Positions 8,775-17,174 are shown, counted from the first letter of the stretch. The stretch is DNA of 64,000 bases from Allomuricauda sp. TY007 (GCF_010468565.1 NZ_WUEG01000003.1:186001-250000), one strand, 5' to 3'. The notes: a model not told the origin generated them from the letters alone. Numbers and translations: made by a program.

Positions 8775-10571
8775 ATGAAATTTACCCTTTCTTTTCTAGC
8801 ACTATTTACCGGATTATGGATGACGGCCCAAACGAATACTTACAAAATTTCCTTTGACAATGCCGTCCATCACGAAGCAGTTGTTGAAGCTACTTTTCCC
8901 GACTTAACTTCGGATACCGTGGAGTTTCGGATGAGCAGGACCTCCCCTGGACGCTATGCACTTCATGAATTCGCCAAAAACGTTTACGGATTTGAGGCTA
9001 CGGACAGTAAAGGAAACGCTTTGACCGTTACCCGTCCCAACCCCTACGCCTGGGAGGTCAGCGGACATGATGGCACCATCAACATCAAATACATTTTGTT
9101 TGCCAACCGTGGTGGGGGCACCTATTCGCAAGTGGATGAAACACATGCCCACCTAAATATTCCAGCAACCTTCATGTTTGCACCTGAATTGAGCGAGCGC
9201 AAGATTGAAGTGACCTTTAACGCCCGTGAAGATTTGGATTGGAAAGTGGCAACGCAGCTTCCTTTGGTCTCGGGCACTACCTATTCGGCCCCGAACCTTT
9301 ATTATTTTATGGACAGCCCTACGGAGATCAGCAACTACATGCTGCGATCTTTTGAGGTGGACGGAAAAACGATCAACCTTGCTCTGCACCACAACGGAAC
9401 CGAAGCAGAAGCCGATGAATATTTTGAAAAGGTGAAAAAGGTAGTGCTGGCGGAAAAAGAGGTTTACGACGAACTTCCTGATTTTGATTATGGGAATTAC
9501 ACCTTTCTTGCCTGTTATATCCCCAATGCCTCTGGTGATGGTATGGAACATCGCAACTCTACTATATTGACCAGTACCCGTAGCTTGGCCGATGGAGGTA
9601 TGGAACGTAATATCGGGACGGTATCCCACGAATTTTTTCATGCGTGGAATGTGGAGCGTATCCGTCCGAAAACTCTGGAACCTTTTGATTTTGAAGAAGC
9701 CAATATGAGCGGTGCGCTTTGGTTTGCCGAAGGTTTTACCAGTTACTATACTGGCTTGATTTTATGTAGAGCGGGACTTTCCACCCCAAAAGACTACGTA
9801 GGGGGATTGGCAGGAACCTTCAATTATGTTTGGAACTCACCAGCTCGACAATTTTTCAACCCAATTGAAATGAGTTTCCAAGCTCCATTTGTAGATGCGG
9901 CTACCTCGGTAGACCCTGTCAATCGTGAAAATATGTTCATTTCCTACTATTCCTACGGAAGTGTTTTGGGCCTGGCCTTAGATTTATCGCTTCGTGAAAA
10001 AGGGTTGAACCTGGATGATTTTATGAAGCTCGTCTGGAAAAAATACGGTAAAACCGAAATTCCCTATACCATCCAAAACCTTCATGATGCCTTAAATGAA
10101 TACGCTGACAAATCTTTTGGGGACGAGTTCTTCAATAATTACATCTACAAAAGTGAAATGCCCGACTACAAAAAACTTATGGAGTCCGTTGGGGTTGTGT
10201 TGGAACAACCTGAAACTTCTCCTTATTTTGGTGCGTATGTTTCCATGAGTGCGGATAAATCTGGCTATATGATTCTCAGAAACACAAAAATGGGGAGTCC
10301 GGCATACAAGGCTGGTCTGGATAATGGGGATGTAATTTTAAACATCAATGACAAACCTTTCACAGAAGAGCAATCTTTTGATGATTACTTAAAACAGTTT
10401 ACGATAGGTGAAATTTTAACCGTCAACTTTACCCGATATGGCGAGCAAAAATCTACGGAACTGGTATTAACACCCAACCCTGATTATTCTTTTAGTTTGA
10501 TGGAGAACAAGGATAAAAAACCGTCCAAAAAGATGCTGGAACAGCGCAAAGGGTGGCTTAAAGTGGAATAG
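8775..10571 (+). CDS. M61-family (glycyl aminopeptidase-like) metallopeptidase with PDZ domain
   Basis: A 598-residue secreted peptidase with a signal peptide cut near TAQTN. After an N-terminal M61 beta domain comes the catalytic domain with HEFFH (zinc ligands H285 and H289, catalytic E286) and the third-ligand motif LWFAEGFTSYY (E319). A PDZ domain lies at about residues 490-570 (GSPAYKAGLDNGDVILNINDKP). Members are periplasmic aminopeptidases with a preference for N-terminal Gly or Ala. The GNAT gene begins on the base after its stop, so the two are co-transcribed. Upstream is a weak TATCTTAG -7 element near 8744-8751. Confidence 0.9.
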   Translation: MKFTLSFLALFTGLWMTAQTNTYKISFDNAVHHEAVVEATFPDLTSDTVEFRMSRTSPGRYALHEFAKNVYGFEATDSKGNALTVTRPNPYAWEVSGHDGTINIKYILFANRGGGTYSQVDETHAHLNIPATFMFAPELSERKIEVTFNAREDLDWKVATQLPLVSGTTYSAPNLYYFMDSPTEISNYMLRSFEVDGKTINLALHHNGTEAEADEYFEKVKKVVLAEKEVYDELPDFDYGNYTFLACYIPNASGDGMEHRNSTILTSTRSLADGGMERNIGTVSHEFFHAWNVERIRPKTLEPFDFEEANMSGALWFAEGFTSYYTGLILCRAGLSTPKDYVGGLAGTFNYVWNSPARQFFNPIEMSFQAPFVDAATSVDPVNRENMFISYYSYGSVLGLALDLSLREKGLNLDDFMKLVWKKYGKTEIPYTIQNLHDALNEYADKSFGDEFFNNYIYKSEMPDYKKLMESVGVVLEQPETSPYFGAYVSMSADKSGYMILRNTKMGSPAYKAGLDNGDVILNINDKPFTEEQSFDDYLKQFTIGEILTVNFTRYGEQKSTELVLTPNPDYSFSLMENKDKKPSKKMLEQRKGWLKVE

Positions 10572-11102
10572 ATGGTCGTTTACAAACAAGCGGAATCTTT
10601 GAAAGAACTAGAGCAGATTCTAGACCTTCAGCAGCGTAATTTACCCAAAAATATAAGTCAAGAGGAAAGCACAAAAGAAGGTTTTGTGACTGTGGAACAC
10701 ACCTTGGGCCTTCTAAAATCCATGAACGATGTGTGCGGACACATCGTTGCGGTGGATGAAGGTCAAGTTGTGGGTTACGCCCTGTGCATGCACCCCCAAT
10801 TTGCCGAAGATATCGAGGTGCTTCGCCCCATGTTCCTTGAAATTGATAAAGTTCTTAAAGGCAAGAGAAATTACATGGTGATGGGACAAATTTGCGTTGC
10901 CAAAAGCCATCGGGGACAGGGTGTTTTCCGAAAGTTGTATCAAACCATGAAAGAAAAATTGCCCGAGGGCTTTGATACCATTGTTACCGAAGTGGATGGA
11001 AAAAACAATAGATCTTTGGCCGCACACGCAGCGATTGGGTTTAAAACCTTGACCATATACCATTCGAGTGAAAAAGAATGGCACATAATTAGTTTGCAAT
11101 AA
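10572..11102 (+). CDS. GNAT-family N-acetyltransferase
   Basis: A 176-residue GNAT acyltransferase. The acetyl-CoA-binding motif A is visible as VMGQICVAKSHRGQGVFRKLY (about residues 106-126), with the R-G-Q-G-V loop for the pyrophosphate and a preceding beta-strand. Motif B appears later as AHAAIGFKTL. It transfers an acetyl group from acetyl-CoA to an unidentified amine. The ATG directly abuts the M61 peptidase stop codon, so translation is likely coupled; whether the enzyme acts on products of that peptidase is speculation. Confidence 0.75.
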   Translation: MVVYKQAESLKELEQILDLQQRNLPKNISQEESTKEGFVTVEHTLGLLKSMNDVCGHIVAVDEGQVVGYALCMHPQFAEDIEVLRPMFLEIDKVLKGKRNYMVMGQICVAKSHRGQGVFRKLYQTMKEKLPEGFDTIVTEVDGKNNRSLAAHAAIGFKTLTIYHSSEKEWHIISLQ

Positions 11103-11138
11103 GAAATCTTTCCAAATAAATTTTGGTTATCAAGGTAG

Positions 11139-11238
11139 GCTATAAATTAAACTCTGTTCCTAGCCGGAGCTTTCCCTTCGCTGGCGCAAGCATCATGCTT
11201 GTGCCTCCACTAAAGCTTCTATTTTAAACTCCAACCAT
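11139..11238. repeat. Solo REP-like element, copy A
   Basis: This stretch joins two blocks found around the RAYT gene. Positions 11139-11175 are identical over 37 bp to 12850-12886, and 11183-11238 match 12176-12230 apart from a few changes. The second block includes a 23-bp imperfect palindrome (11183-11205, arms GGCGCAAGCAT and ATGCTTGTGCC) and the last codons of the transposase. The blocks are in circularly permuted order compared with the RAYT locus, as expected of a tail-to-head junction or of an internally deleted copy. Confidence 0.75.
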
Positions 11239-11251
11239 AAAAGTAAAAAGA

Positions 11252-11491
11252 TTACTCCCCAAACAAGAACAACTCATGCAACTGAACCTTGAGGGCCTTG
11301 GCTATTCGGTTAAGGGTAACAAGGCTGGTATTCCTCTCGGCACGCTCTATTCTTCCGATTTGATTTTTGGTCAAGTCTGCCTCAATCGAAAGTTGGAATT
11401 GAGACATTCCACTCTCTTTACGAAGTTGTCGGATTTTTTTACCAACAACTCCCATCACTTCCATATCTTCTTTTGTGTATTCTTTGAGCAC
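11252..11491 (-). CDS. XRE-family helix-turn-helix regulator
   Basis: A 79-residue protein made almost wholly of a Cro/C1-type HTH: GKKIRQLRKESGMSQFQLS, then TKNQIGRIERAERNTSL and TLNRIAKAL in the usual five-helix order. It should bind DNA as a dimer. The frame opens with GTG (11489-11491); an in-frame ATG nine codons later is an alternative start. It is divergent from the unknown 143-residue gene, 116 bp away, and its 3' end lies 14 bp from REP copy A. It is probably a local regulator of this small accessory segment; its target is not known. Confidence 0.75.
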   Translation of the reverse strand: MLKEYTKEDMEVMGVVGKKIRQLRKESGMSQFQLSIEADLTKNQIGRIERAERNTSLVTLNRIAKALKVQLHELFLFGE

Positions 11492-11607
11492 ATGCCAATT
11501 TGACTATTGTTTGGTAAAAATTAGACACCCACGATGGGGTATTTTAATTATTTTTTATATTATTGCTTAGGAAATTGCAGCAAACCCCTTCTATAATCCT
11601 TTTGACA

Positions 11608-12039
11608 ATGGCCGACATACATGTATTGGGGGAAATCAGGCATTTTCTAAACCAAACCACGGTTACCACTTTGGAGCTAACATTTTCCTCTCTGGAAATC
11701 CACTCTGTTTTTAACGACAGATTGCTCCATGAGCTTACCAAGCCAAATGGCAAGATTCGTATTTATTACCAAAAACAACCAGAATCGGCCCAGATGGAAG
11801 TATTGGACAACCTGGTCTTTCAATTTTCTTTTGGTTTTATTTTACCCAATACAGCAACTGTTTACCAAAGTAATATGCTGCACCTTCCAAGACCGTTGAT
11901 GGATGGTAAGCTATTATTGGATGCGGAGCAACTACTCTTGGAATTTATGATTCACACTCCAAACAAAGAGCACAAAATACTTGTAAAACATCGCTACACC
12001 CATATAGTGGAGATAAGTAAAGCATTGCCACACCCTTGA
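11608..12039 (+). CDS. Unknown protein, 143 residues
   Basis: I do not recognise this protein. The frame extends upstream to a TTG at 11563, but the ATG at 11608-11610 (MADIHVLGEIRHFL) is the natural start. There is no signal peptide or membrane helix. It has alternating hydrophobic stretches (TTLELTFSSLEIHSVF, VFQFSFGFILP) and a C-terminal helix-like LLLDAEQLLLEFMIH. It stands between a divergent XRE regulator and the RAYT/REP locus and may be accessory cargo; an antitoxin or toxin role is possible but has no motif support. No terminator is visible behind it. Confidence 0.5.
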   Translation: MADIHVLGEIRHFLNQTTVTTLELTFSSLEIHSVFNDRLLHELTKPNGKIRIYYQKQPESAQMEVLDNLVFQFSFGFILPNTATVYQSNMLHLPRPLMDGKLLLDAEQLLLEFMIHTPNKEHKILVKHRYTHIVEISKALPHP

Positions 12040-12105
12040 CCTAACATGAAAAGCCACGAACTAAACGCCCATGGCCTCCCATTTTTACTGTTACTCATCA
12101 TCAAC

Positions 12106-12132
12106 GGCACGAGCCTAGAGGCTCGCGCTAGC
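12106..12132. repeat. REP palindrome flanking RAYT, type 1, copy B1
   Basis: A short hairpin, GGCACGAGCC then a TAGA loop then GGCTCGCGCT, followed by AGCGA. The same framework (GGCACGAGC...GCTCGCGCTAGC, same orientation) occurs at 12818-12844 on the other side of the transposase gene with a different loop. The pair flanks the RAYT gene, which is the standard arrangement for a REP-associated transposase and its substrates. Confidence 0.75.
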
Positions 12133-12175
12133 GAATGACCATCAAAAATACTAATACCCGAAGTCTCCTCTCGTT

Positions 12176-12230
12176 GGCGCATGCATCATGCTTGTGCCTT
12201 CACTAAGCTTCTATTTTAAACTCCAACCAT
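12176..12230. repeat. REP palindrome type 2, copy B2, overlapping the RAYT 3' end
   Basis: Positions 12176-12198 form an imperfect palindrome (GGCGCATGCAT...ATGCTTGTGCC). The segment to 12230, including the last transposase codons, recurs at 11183-11238. The duplicated part thus reaches into the coding region, as if the mobile unit's end lies there. Confidence 0.7.
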
Positions 12231-12771
12231 TATTATCTATTTTCAATACTGTTTCATCTTCGGCATAGTTCCTTGCACTGCTGTATTTCCAATCCACTGA
12301 ATCTGTCACAAAACCTGCTTCTACGGGATTGTTGTGTATGTAGTCTATCTTTTGTTGTATAACCTTATCACTCCATAGCTCTATTGGTTTGTTGTGCTGT
12401 TGCCAAAATTGGTGCTGCTTCACATTGCTTTTCTTCTTTCCTGCCCTTTCAAACATTTCCAATAGCCATTCCTTTCGACTTTCCTGTGGGTTTTCGGCAA
12501 TTGTCCGTATCAATTTTCGGGACGTATAACCTTTGAAATCCCTTATCAATCCGGATGGATCCCCCACTGCTGACCTGAAAACCAAATGTACATGACTGGG
12601 CATAAAACAATAGGCAAACACTTCCATTCCCTTTTCTGCCCGGCAATAGTTAATGCTTTGTTCCAAAACATTAAAATAAATCTGTCTGGTAAACACATCA
12701 ATCCAATACACCGTTGCAAAGCTTATAAAGTAAACTGCCTCCTGATTATGGAACTTGTGTTTACGGCTCAT
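12211..12771 (-). CDS. REP-associated tyrosine transposase (RAYT, Y1/HUH family)
   Basis: A 186-residue IS200-like single-strand DNA transposase. The HUH metal-binding motif is MPSHVHLVF (H-V-H at about residues 59-61). The C-terminal DYIHNNPVEAGFV motif, typical of RAYTs, carries the candidate nucleophilic Tyr, and the Trp-Lys-Tyr-Ser motif WKYSSARNY follows. The enzyme cuts and joins REP hairpins as single strands. The gene is intact and flanked by REP palindromes on both sides (12106-12132, 12818-12844), with a further copy 1 kb away. It lies in the same orientation as the next chromosomal gene but looks independently acquired. Confidence 0.88.
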   Translation of the reverse strand: MSRKHKFHNQEAVYFISFATVYWIDVFTRQIYFNVLEQSINYCRAEKGMEVFAYCFMPSHVHLVFRSAVGDPSGLIRDFKGYTSRKLIRTIAENPQESRKEWLLEMFERAGKKKSNVKQHQFWQQHNKPIELWSDKVIQQKIDYIHNNPVEAGFVTDSVDWKYSSARNYAEDETVLKIDNNGWSLK

Positions 12772-12817
12772 CTATTTTATTGTTGTTCTTTTACTTTTTT
12801 CTGCACAACTCATACTT

Positions 12818-12886
12818 GGCACGAGCGTGACGCTCGCGCTAGCCACGGAGCTATAAATTAAACTCTGTTCCTAGCCGGAGCTTTCC
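12818..12886. repeat. REP palindrome type 1, copy C1, plus 37-bp repeat
   Basis: The hairpin GGCACGAGCG-TGA-CGCTCGCGCT (12818-12840) matches copy B1 in framework. It is followed at 12850-12886 by a 37-bp block identical to 11139-11175. This sits at the 5' side of the RAYT gene and ends shortly before the esterase-like gene, marking the right edge of the accessory segment. Confidence 0.75.
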
Positions 12887-12908
12887 AATTATCTAAACAT
12901 TTAAAACT

Positions 12909-14051
12909 CTAATACCCGAAGTCTGCTTTGAGGGCATCAATTTTTTCGAGGGCCAAATCCTTGGTCAAAAAGTCGATTTCTTCCAATTGGAAGGCTTTTT
13001 CGAATGTTTTGAATGCTTTTTTGGGCTCTCCTATAAACTCGTAGTATTCTGCTTCAAAGTAAAAGCCCATCATGGTATCGGGATATTCCTTTTTGCAAAG
13101 ATCGGCCAAAGGTTCCAGTGACTCGTAGTCTTCTTTTTTCAGACAGGCGGCATAAATGGCCATAATATCGTTGAGTTCCACTGGCTTCTCAAACCCGAAT
13201 AGGTCTTCTATGGTTTGGTATCTATTCTCTAAATAATTGAAAACAGGTTCTTCAGAAGTAAGAATGTCTGATTTGTATTCGGCTGGTGTGATAGGCCTGT
13301 AGATGCTGAACACATTATCAAAAGCTTTGCTTATGCCATAAGCAGCAATGGAAGTGTGGTCTGCATTTTCGTATTCATCAAAAAAGTAGTGCAATGATTC
13401 TTTGGTGATGGAGTTGATGCTGGTGTTCATCTGAAGGATACGCTGTCTATCGTCCGTAGGCTGCTTTTCCACAATCAGATTGTAAAAAATCACTTGGTCC
13501 AGTTCAGATAAACGAGCAGGAACCCTGCTTTCCATTTCGGTAGCCATTACTGGGGATATGTTAATATATGAATTGAAAAGCGAACGCTCTTTGAACAAAT
13601 AATAATTACCAAAATTAGCGGTGATATCGTACCCCACAAACATTTTGAAGGGTGCAATATTGTAACTCGTTTCTAGGTAGGGAATCAGTTCCGTGCCCAA
13701 GAATTCGTAGAACATTTTACCTTTCTCGGTCGGCAGGCCCGATACATCTTCGTATGCACAATCTTCCCATCTCAAGTCGTTTTGTAATTGATGAACGCCA
13801 ACTACGATGGCTTCGGGCATACGGTCGAACCTACTTTGGAATTTTACGTTGGCCACAACAAGGTCGAACAGGTATTCCGCATCCAAAACCACGATGAGCG
13901 GGTATGTTTTTTCTTCGGTATAATCTTCAGGAAAATAATAGGATACATCTCTGCGCTCTTGTAGTTTGAAGGATTCAAAAATCTCCTTTTTTACTTGGGC
14001 ACCTAGGTTCAAGCAGGTGAAGCCTATCAATAGCAATAGACATTTTTTCAT
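12909..14051 (-). CDS. Esterase-family (PF00756-like) secreted protein with Asp in place of the nucleophilic Ser, TPR-like tail
   Basis: A 380-residue protein with a signal peptide (cut near LGAQ) and an alpha/beta-hydrolase core. YPLIVVLDAEYLF and AIVVGVHQ are the early strands, ELIPYLETSYNIAPFKMFVGYDITANF the nucleophile region, and ADHTSI the His loop. The usual G-H-S-x-G-G elbow reads G-Y-D-I-T-A, so Asp stands where Ser is expected, while the His remains. Asp nucleophiles are known in haloalkane dehalogenases and epoxide hydrolases of the same fold, but the altered oxyanion region could equally mean a non-enzymatic protein. The last 90 residues are helical repeats of TPR type. The substrate is unknown. 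Confidence 0.7.
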   Translation of the reverse strand: MKKCLLLLIGFTCLNLGAQVKKEIFESFKLQERRDVSYYFPEDYTEEKTYPLIVVLDAEYLFDLVVANVKFQSRFDRMPEAIVVGVHQLQNDLRWEDCAYEDVSGLPTEKGKMFYEFLGTELIPYLETSYNIAPFKMFVGYDITANFGNYYLFKERSLFNSYINISPVMATEMESRVPARLSELDQVIFYNLIVEKQPTDDRQRILQMNTSINSITKESLHYFFDEYENADHTSIAAYGISKAFDNVFSIYRPITPAEYKSDILTSEEPVFNYLENRYQTIEDLFGFEKPVELNDIMAIYAACLKKEDYESLEPLADLCKKEYPDTMMGFYFEAEYYEFIGEPKKAFKTFEKAFQLEEIDFLTKDLALEKIDALKADFGY

Positions 14052-14076
14052 TGGTTAAGTTTTACGCGGTTGGGGC

Positions 14077-15042
14077 TTACCGATTTCTATTCAATAACGG
14101 TAATACAATGAATGATATTGTACCAAAAACTACGACCATTAAGGTTTGTGCGATCCACATAATCCACCCAAATGCATCTCCAGAAACCGAGCTTATTCCG
14201 TAAATGCCCAAGGCCGCACTGACGGCAATAGGATACAGGCCTATTCCCCCATTGGTAGTGGACATAGCAAAGGCACCAGCTACGAAGGCTACCAGTAATT
14301 CACCTAGAGATAAAGGAATGGTCTCTTCCACGGTATATTTTATGACCCAGAACATACCAAAATAGGCGGCCCAGATAAACAGGGTGTGGAAAATGAACGG
14401 CCATTTGTTCTTCATTTTGAAAACGCTGAGTACGCCATCTTGCAATCCGTTGAGGAAACCTTTCAGTTTTAATGCCAGGGGCGATTTGGATTTACGGATG
14501 ATGTATGATCCCAAAAAGAGTCCGACAATACCAAAAAGCAATATTCCGATGGCACCGATGATGTTCACTCCTCGTTCTTCGAGAAATCCGAGGATAAAAT
14601 CAGTTTGTAGCACCAAGGTAATCATGATGATGGCCAGAAGCATCAAAAGGTCGATGACCCTCTCGGTGACTATGGTTCCAAACCCTTTTTCAAAAGGGAC
14701 CTTCTCGTAAGTGGTGAGTGCGGTGGCCCTTAATATTTCACCTGAACGGGGTATTCCCAAGTTGGCAAAATAGGATATCAATACAATAAATATGGTGTTG
14801 ACAGTCTTGGGCTTGTAGCCCATAGGTTCCAAGAGGTATTTCCAACGAACCGCTCTGGAAATATGGCTCAAAATCCCAATAATCACGGAAATGGTGACCC
14901 AAAATGGGCTTGCATTGGAAATATAATGGATAATCTGTTTTCGTTCTTCCGGTGTGGTAGAGTTGTAGGAGTACCAAACCAAAAACAACCCAACGGCAAT
15001 GGGCACAAATATCTTAAGGAATTTTTTTAGGGATTTTCCCAA
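14077..15042 (-). CDS. Lysylphosphatidylglycerol synthase TM-region / YbhN-type flippase-like membrane protein
   Basis: A 321-residue protein with seven to eight hydrophobic segments of the UPF0104/LPG_synthase_TM family, showing ISHISRAVRWKYLLEPMGY after the second segment, NLGIPRSGEILRA and TNGGIGLYPIAV. Relatives translocate lipids or are the membrane half of MprF; this one has no synthase domain. The start is a TTG four bases after the panD stop, with the next candidate (GTG) too far inside the first membrane segment. It is the last gene of the panC-panD operon, an arrangement that is probably positional rather than functional. Confidence 0.75.
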   Translation of the reverse strand: MGKSLKKFLKIFVPIAVGLFLVWYSYNSTTPEERKQIIHYISNASPFWVTISVIIGILSHISRAVRWKYLLEPMGYKPKTVNTIFIVLISYFANLGIPRSGEILRATALTTYEKVPFEKGFGTIVTERVIDLLMLLAIIMITLVLQTDFILGFLEERGVNIIGAIGILLFGIVGLFLGSYIIRKSKSPLALKLKGFLNGLQDGVLSVFKMKNKWPFIFHTLFIWAAYFGMFWVIKYTVEETIPLSLGELLVAFVAGAFAMSTTNGGIGLYPIAVSAALGIYGISSVSGDAFGWIMWIAQTLMVVVFGTISFIVLPLLNRNR

Positions 15043-15045
15043 AAT

Positions 15046-15396
15046 TTACTTGAGTAGATTGGTTTCCTCGTTGGGGAAGACCAATGCTGGATTAAATGTT
15101 TTTGCCTCTTCGATATCCATCCAAGCGTAGGTAATCAGGATCAATACATCTCCTACGGCCACTTTTCTGGCGGCGGCACCGTTCAGGGTCAACTCTCCGG
15201 AGTTTCTTGGACCGGGAATGGCGTAGGTTTCCAATCGCTCACCGTTGTTGTTGTTCACGATCTGCACTTTTTCGCCCCTAATAATGTTGGCGGCATCCAT
15301 AAGGTCTTCGTCTATAGTGATGCTTCCAATATAGTTAAGGTCTGCCCCGGTAACTTTTACTCGGTGTATTTTAGATTTTACGACTTCTACTTGCAT
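15046..15396 (-). CDS. panD: Aspartate 1-decarboxylase (pyruvoyl enzyme)
   Basis: A 116-residue protein of normal family length. The self-cleavage site G24-S25 is present in NYIGSITID; Ser25 becomes the pyruvoyl group after processing. Other conserved elements are [12 protein letters not shown] at the start, [20 protein letters not shown] (substrate and oxyanion region) and a C-terminal tail. The enzyme makes beta-alanine from L-aspartate for pantothenate and CoA. It lies 12 bp after panC, so both precursor-supply and condensation steps are co-expressed. Confidence 0.97.
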   Translation of the reverse strand: MQVEVVKSKIHRVKVTGADLNYIGSITIDEDLMDAANIIRGEKVQIVNNNNGERLETYAIPGPRNSGELTLNGAAARKVAVGDVLILITYAWMDIEEAKTFNPALVFPNEETNLLK

Positions 15397-15408
15397 GGTG
15401 CAAAATTA

Positions 15409-16257
15409 TCAATTCAATCTTAGATTATCAATTAAGCGAACGCCGTCTGCGTAAACGGCAATAAACGCCCTATATTTTTGGTTGTCCTGTATTTTTAAAG
15501 CCGGAGTCAATGTGTTCTCGTCGGCAATTTCAAAATACTCTAGATCAAACAAAGGGTGTTGCTCAAACTCGGATTTTACCCAATCCGCAATAACTATTGC
15601 ACTTTTCGTGCCAAAATCGGCTTTGGCAGTTTGTAGCGTATCATGAATAAAACCAGCTTGTTCGCGGGTTTTTTTTGACAATCTCTCGTTACGGGAACTC
15701 ATGGCCAAACCGTTTGGTTCTCTTTCAATGGGGCAACCTATAATCTGAAATGGCAATTTTTTGATCTCTGCCATTTTTCGGATAATCTGCAATTGTTGAA
15801 AGTCTTTTTCGCCAAAATAGGCTTTGTCGGGAGCTACTGTTCTGAGCAAAAGCTCCACAATGGTGCCTACACCGTCAAAATGACCTGCCCTGAACTCGCC
15901 TTCCATTACTTTGTCCAAACCATTAAAATCATAGGACTCGGAAGTAACATTTCCTTCATAGATCTCATCAACAGTGGGAGCAAACACCACAATATTGTCC
16001 GAAACCTGTTTCAAAAGCTCAATATCCTGCTCAAAAGTACGTGGATATTTATCCAAATCATCCTTTTTATCGAATTGTGTAGGGTTCACAAAAATGCTGA
16101 CAACAACCAAATCATTTTCCGAAAGTGCTTTTTTTATCAAGGAGATATGACCGGTATGAAGCGCGCCCATAGTGGGTACAAGACCAATGGTGCGGTCTTT
16201 GTTGCGCTGCTCCAAGGTGAAGGCGTTGAGTTCTTTTTTACGGTCGAATATCTTCAT
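15409..16257 (-). CDS. panC: Pantothenate synthetase
   Basis: A 282-residue enzyme joining pantoate and beta-alanine with ATP. The nucleotide-binding signature TMGALHTGHISLI occupies about residues 29-41, followed by SIFVNPTQF (substrate loop), AYFGEKDFQQ and the SSRNERLS (KMSKS-equivalent) loop near residue 185. The open frame begins four codons earlier at a TTG, but the ATG at 16255-16257 (MKIFDRKKEL) is the family start. First gene of panC-panD-flippase. A TATTTTTG -7 element on this strand lies at 16277-16284. Confidence 0.97.
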   Translation of the reverse strand: MKIFDRKKELNAFTLEQRNKDRTIGLVPTMGALHTGHISLIKKALSENDLVVVSIFVNPTQFDKKDDLDKYPRTFEQDIELLKQVSDNIVVFAPTVDEIYEGNVTSESYDFNGLDKVMEGEFRAGHFDGVGTIVELLLRTVAPDKAYFGEKDFQQLQIIRKMAEIKKLPFQIIGCPIEREPNGLAMSSRNERLSKKTREQAGFIHDTLQTAKADFGTKSAIVIADWVKSEFEQHPLFDLEYFEIADENTLTPALKIQDNQKYRAFIAVYADGVRLIDNLRLN

Positions 16258-16276
16258 ATACAGGTACAAAAGGGTG

Positions 16277-16284
16277 CAAAAATA
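16277..16284 (-). promoter_or_regulatory. Putative panC promoter -7 element
   Basis: The minus strand reads TATTTTTG, a perfect match to the Bacteroidota -7 consensus TAnnTTTG, 20 bp before the panC ATG. No clear -33 TTTG is visible at the right distance. The short spacing implies a short leader. Confidence 0.5.
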
Positions 16285-16315
16285 CTATAAATACAGCTAA
16301 TCAGCATAATTTTTG

Positions 16316-16323
16316 TACTTTTG
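16316..16323 (+). promoter_or_regulatory. Putative -7 element for the glycogen-synthase-like gene
   Basis: TACTTTTG matches the TAnnTTTG consensus on the plus strand, 36 bp before the ATG at 16360. Together with the opposite element at 16277-16284 it makes a compact divergent promoter region; no good -33 element is seen. Confidence 0.5.
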
Positions 16324-16359
16324 CAGCTATGTTTTTCGGATAAACAAAAGAAAGTGTTT

Positions 16360-17169
16360 ATGAATGGTAAAAAGGTATTGTTTGTATCTTCTGAATTAGT
16401 TCCCTACCTCCCAGAGAATCCTGTTTCCTTAATGTCGTACGAAGCACCTAGAATGGTGAACAGTAGCGGTGGACAAATCCGCATCTTTATGCCAAGGTAC
16501 GGAAACATTAACGAAAGGAGGCATCAATTACATGAGGTAATACGTTTATCGGGGATGAACCTGGTGATCAACGACATGGATATGCCCTTGATCATAAAGG
16601 TGGCTTCTATACCAAAAGAGCGAATCCAAGTCTATTTTATAGACAACGACGAATATTTTAAAAGAAAGGCAACATTTGCCGATGCTGATGGAAATTTGTT
16701 TCCGGATAATGACGAGCGCGCGATATTCTTTGCAAAAGGAGTTGTAGAAACGGTAAAAAAATTGAACTGGTCCCCAGATATCATCCATGTGCACGGTTGG
16801 ATGGCTTCCTTGGTGCCGCTTTACCTAAGAAAATACTATGCAGATGAACCTTTGTTCTCCGAAAGTAGAATTGTAACATCAGTATATGGTAAAGATTTTG
16901 AAGGAGAGCTCGATACTGCCATGATAGATAAAATAGCTTTTGATGGTATAGACAAAGAAGAAATTTCCGCACTGTCCCATCCCGAGTATAATAATTTGTT
17001 AAAGGTTGCCGTAGATCATTCCGATGCCGTTATTTTAGCCGCGGAGGATTTGTCCGATGACCTAAAAAGCCATATAGACAATCTTTCCGTACCTGTTTTG
17101 CCCTATGTTTCGCTTCAAGAAGCAGAAGAGGCTTACACAAATTTCTATAATACAGAGGTTTTAAAATAG
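16360..17169 (+). CDS. Glycogen/starch-synthase-like protein, catalytic N-terminal (GT5) domain only
   Basis: A 269-residue protein matching the N-terminal Rossmann domain of glycogen synthase: [37 protein letters not shown] and [22 protein letters not shown] are clear. The K-x-G-G-L loop that binds ADP-glucose near the N-terminus is missing, and the entire C-terminal GT-B domain is absent, so ordinary glycogen synthesis is unlikely. The ATG at 16360 is preferred to an upstream TTG or GTG. The gene is divergent from panC and 5 bp ahead of the DUF4270 gene. I recall the same one-domain protein beside panC in other flavobacteria, which suggests a conserved but undefined role. Confidence 0.75.
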   Translation: MNGKKVLFVSSELVPYLPENPVSLMSYEAPRMVNSSGGQIRIFMPRYGNINERRHQLHEVIRLSGMNLVINDMDMPLIIKVASIPKERIQVYFIDNDEYFKRKATFADADGNLFPDNDERAIFFAKGVVETVKKLNWSPDIIHVHGWMASLVPLYLRKYYADEPLFSESRIVTSVYGKDFEGELDTAMIDKIAFDGIDKEEISALSHPEYNNLLKVAVDHSDAVILAAEDLSDDLKSHIDNLSVPVLPYVSLQEAEEAYTNFYNTEVLK

Positions 17170-17174
17170 ATTTA

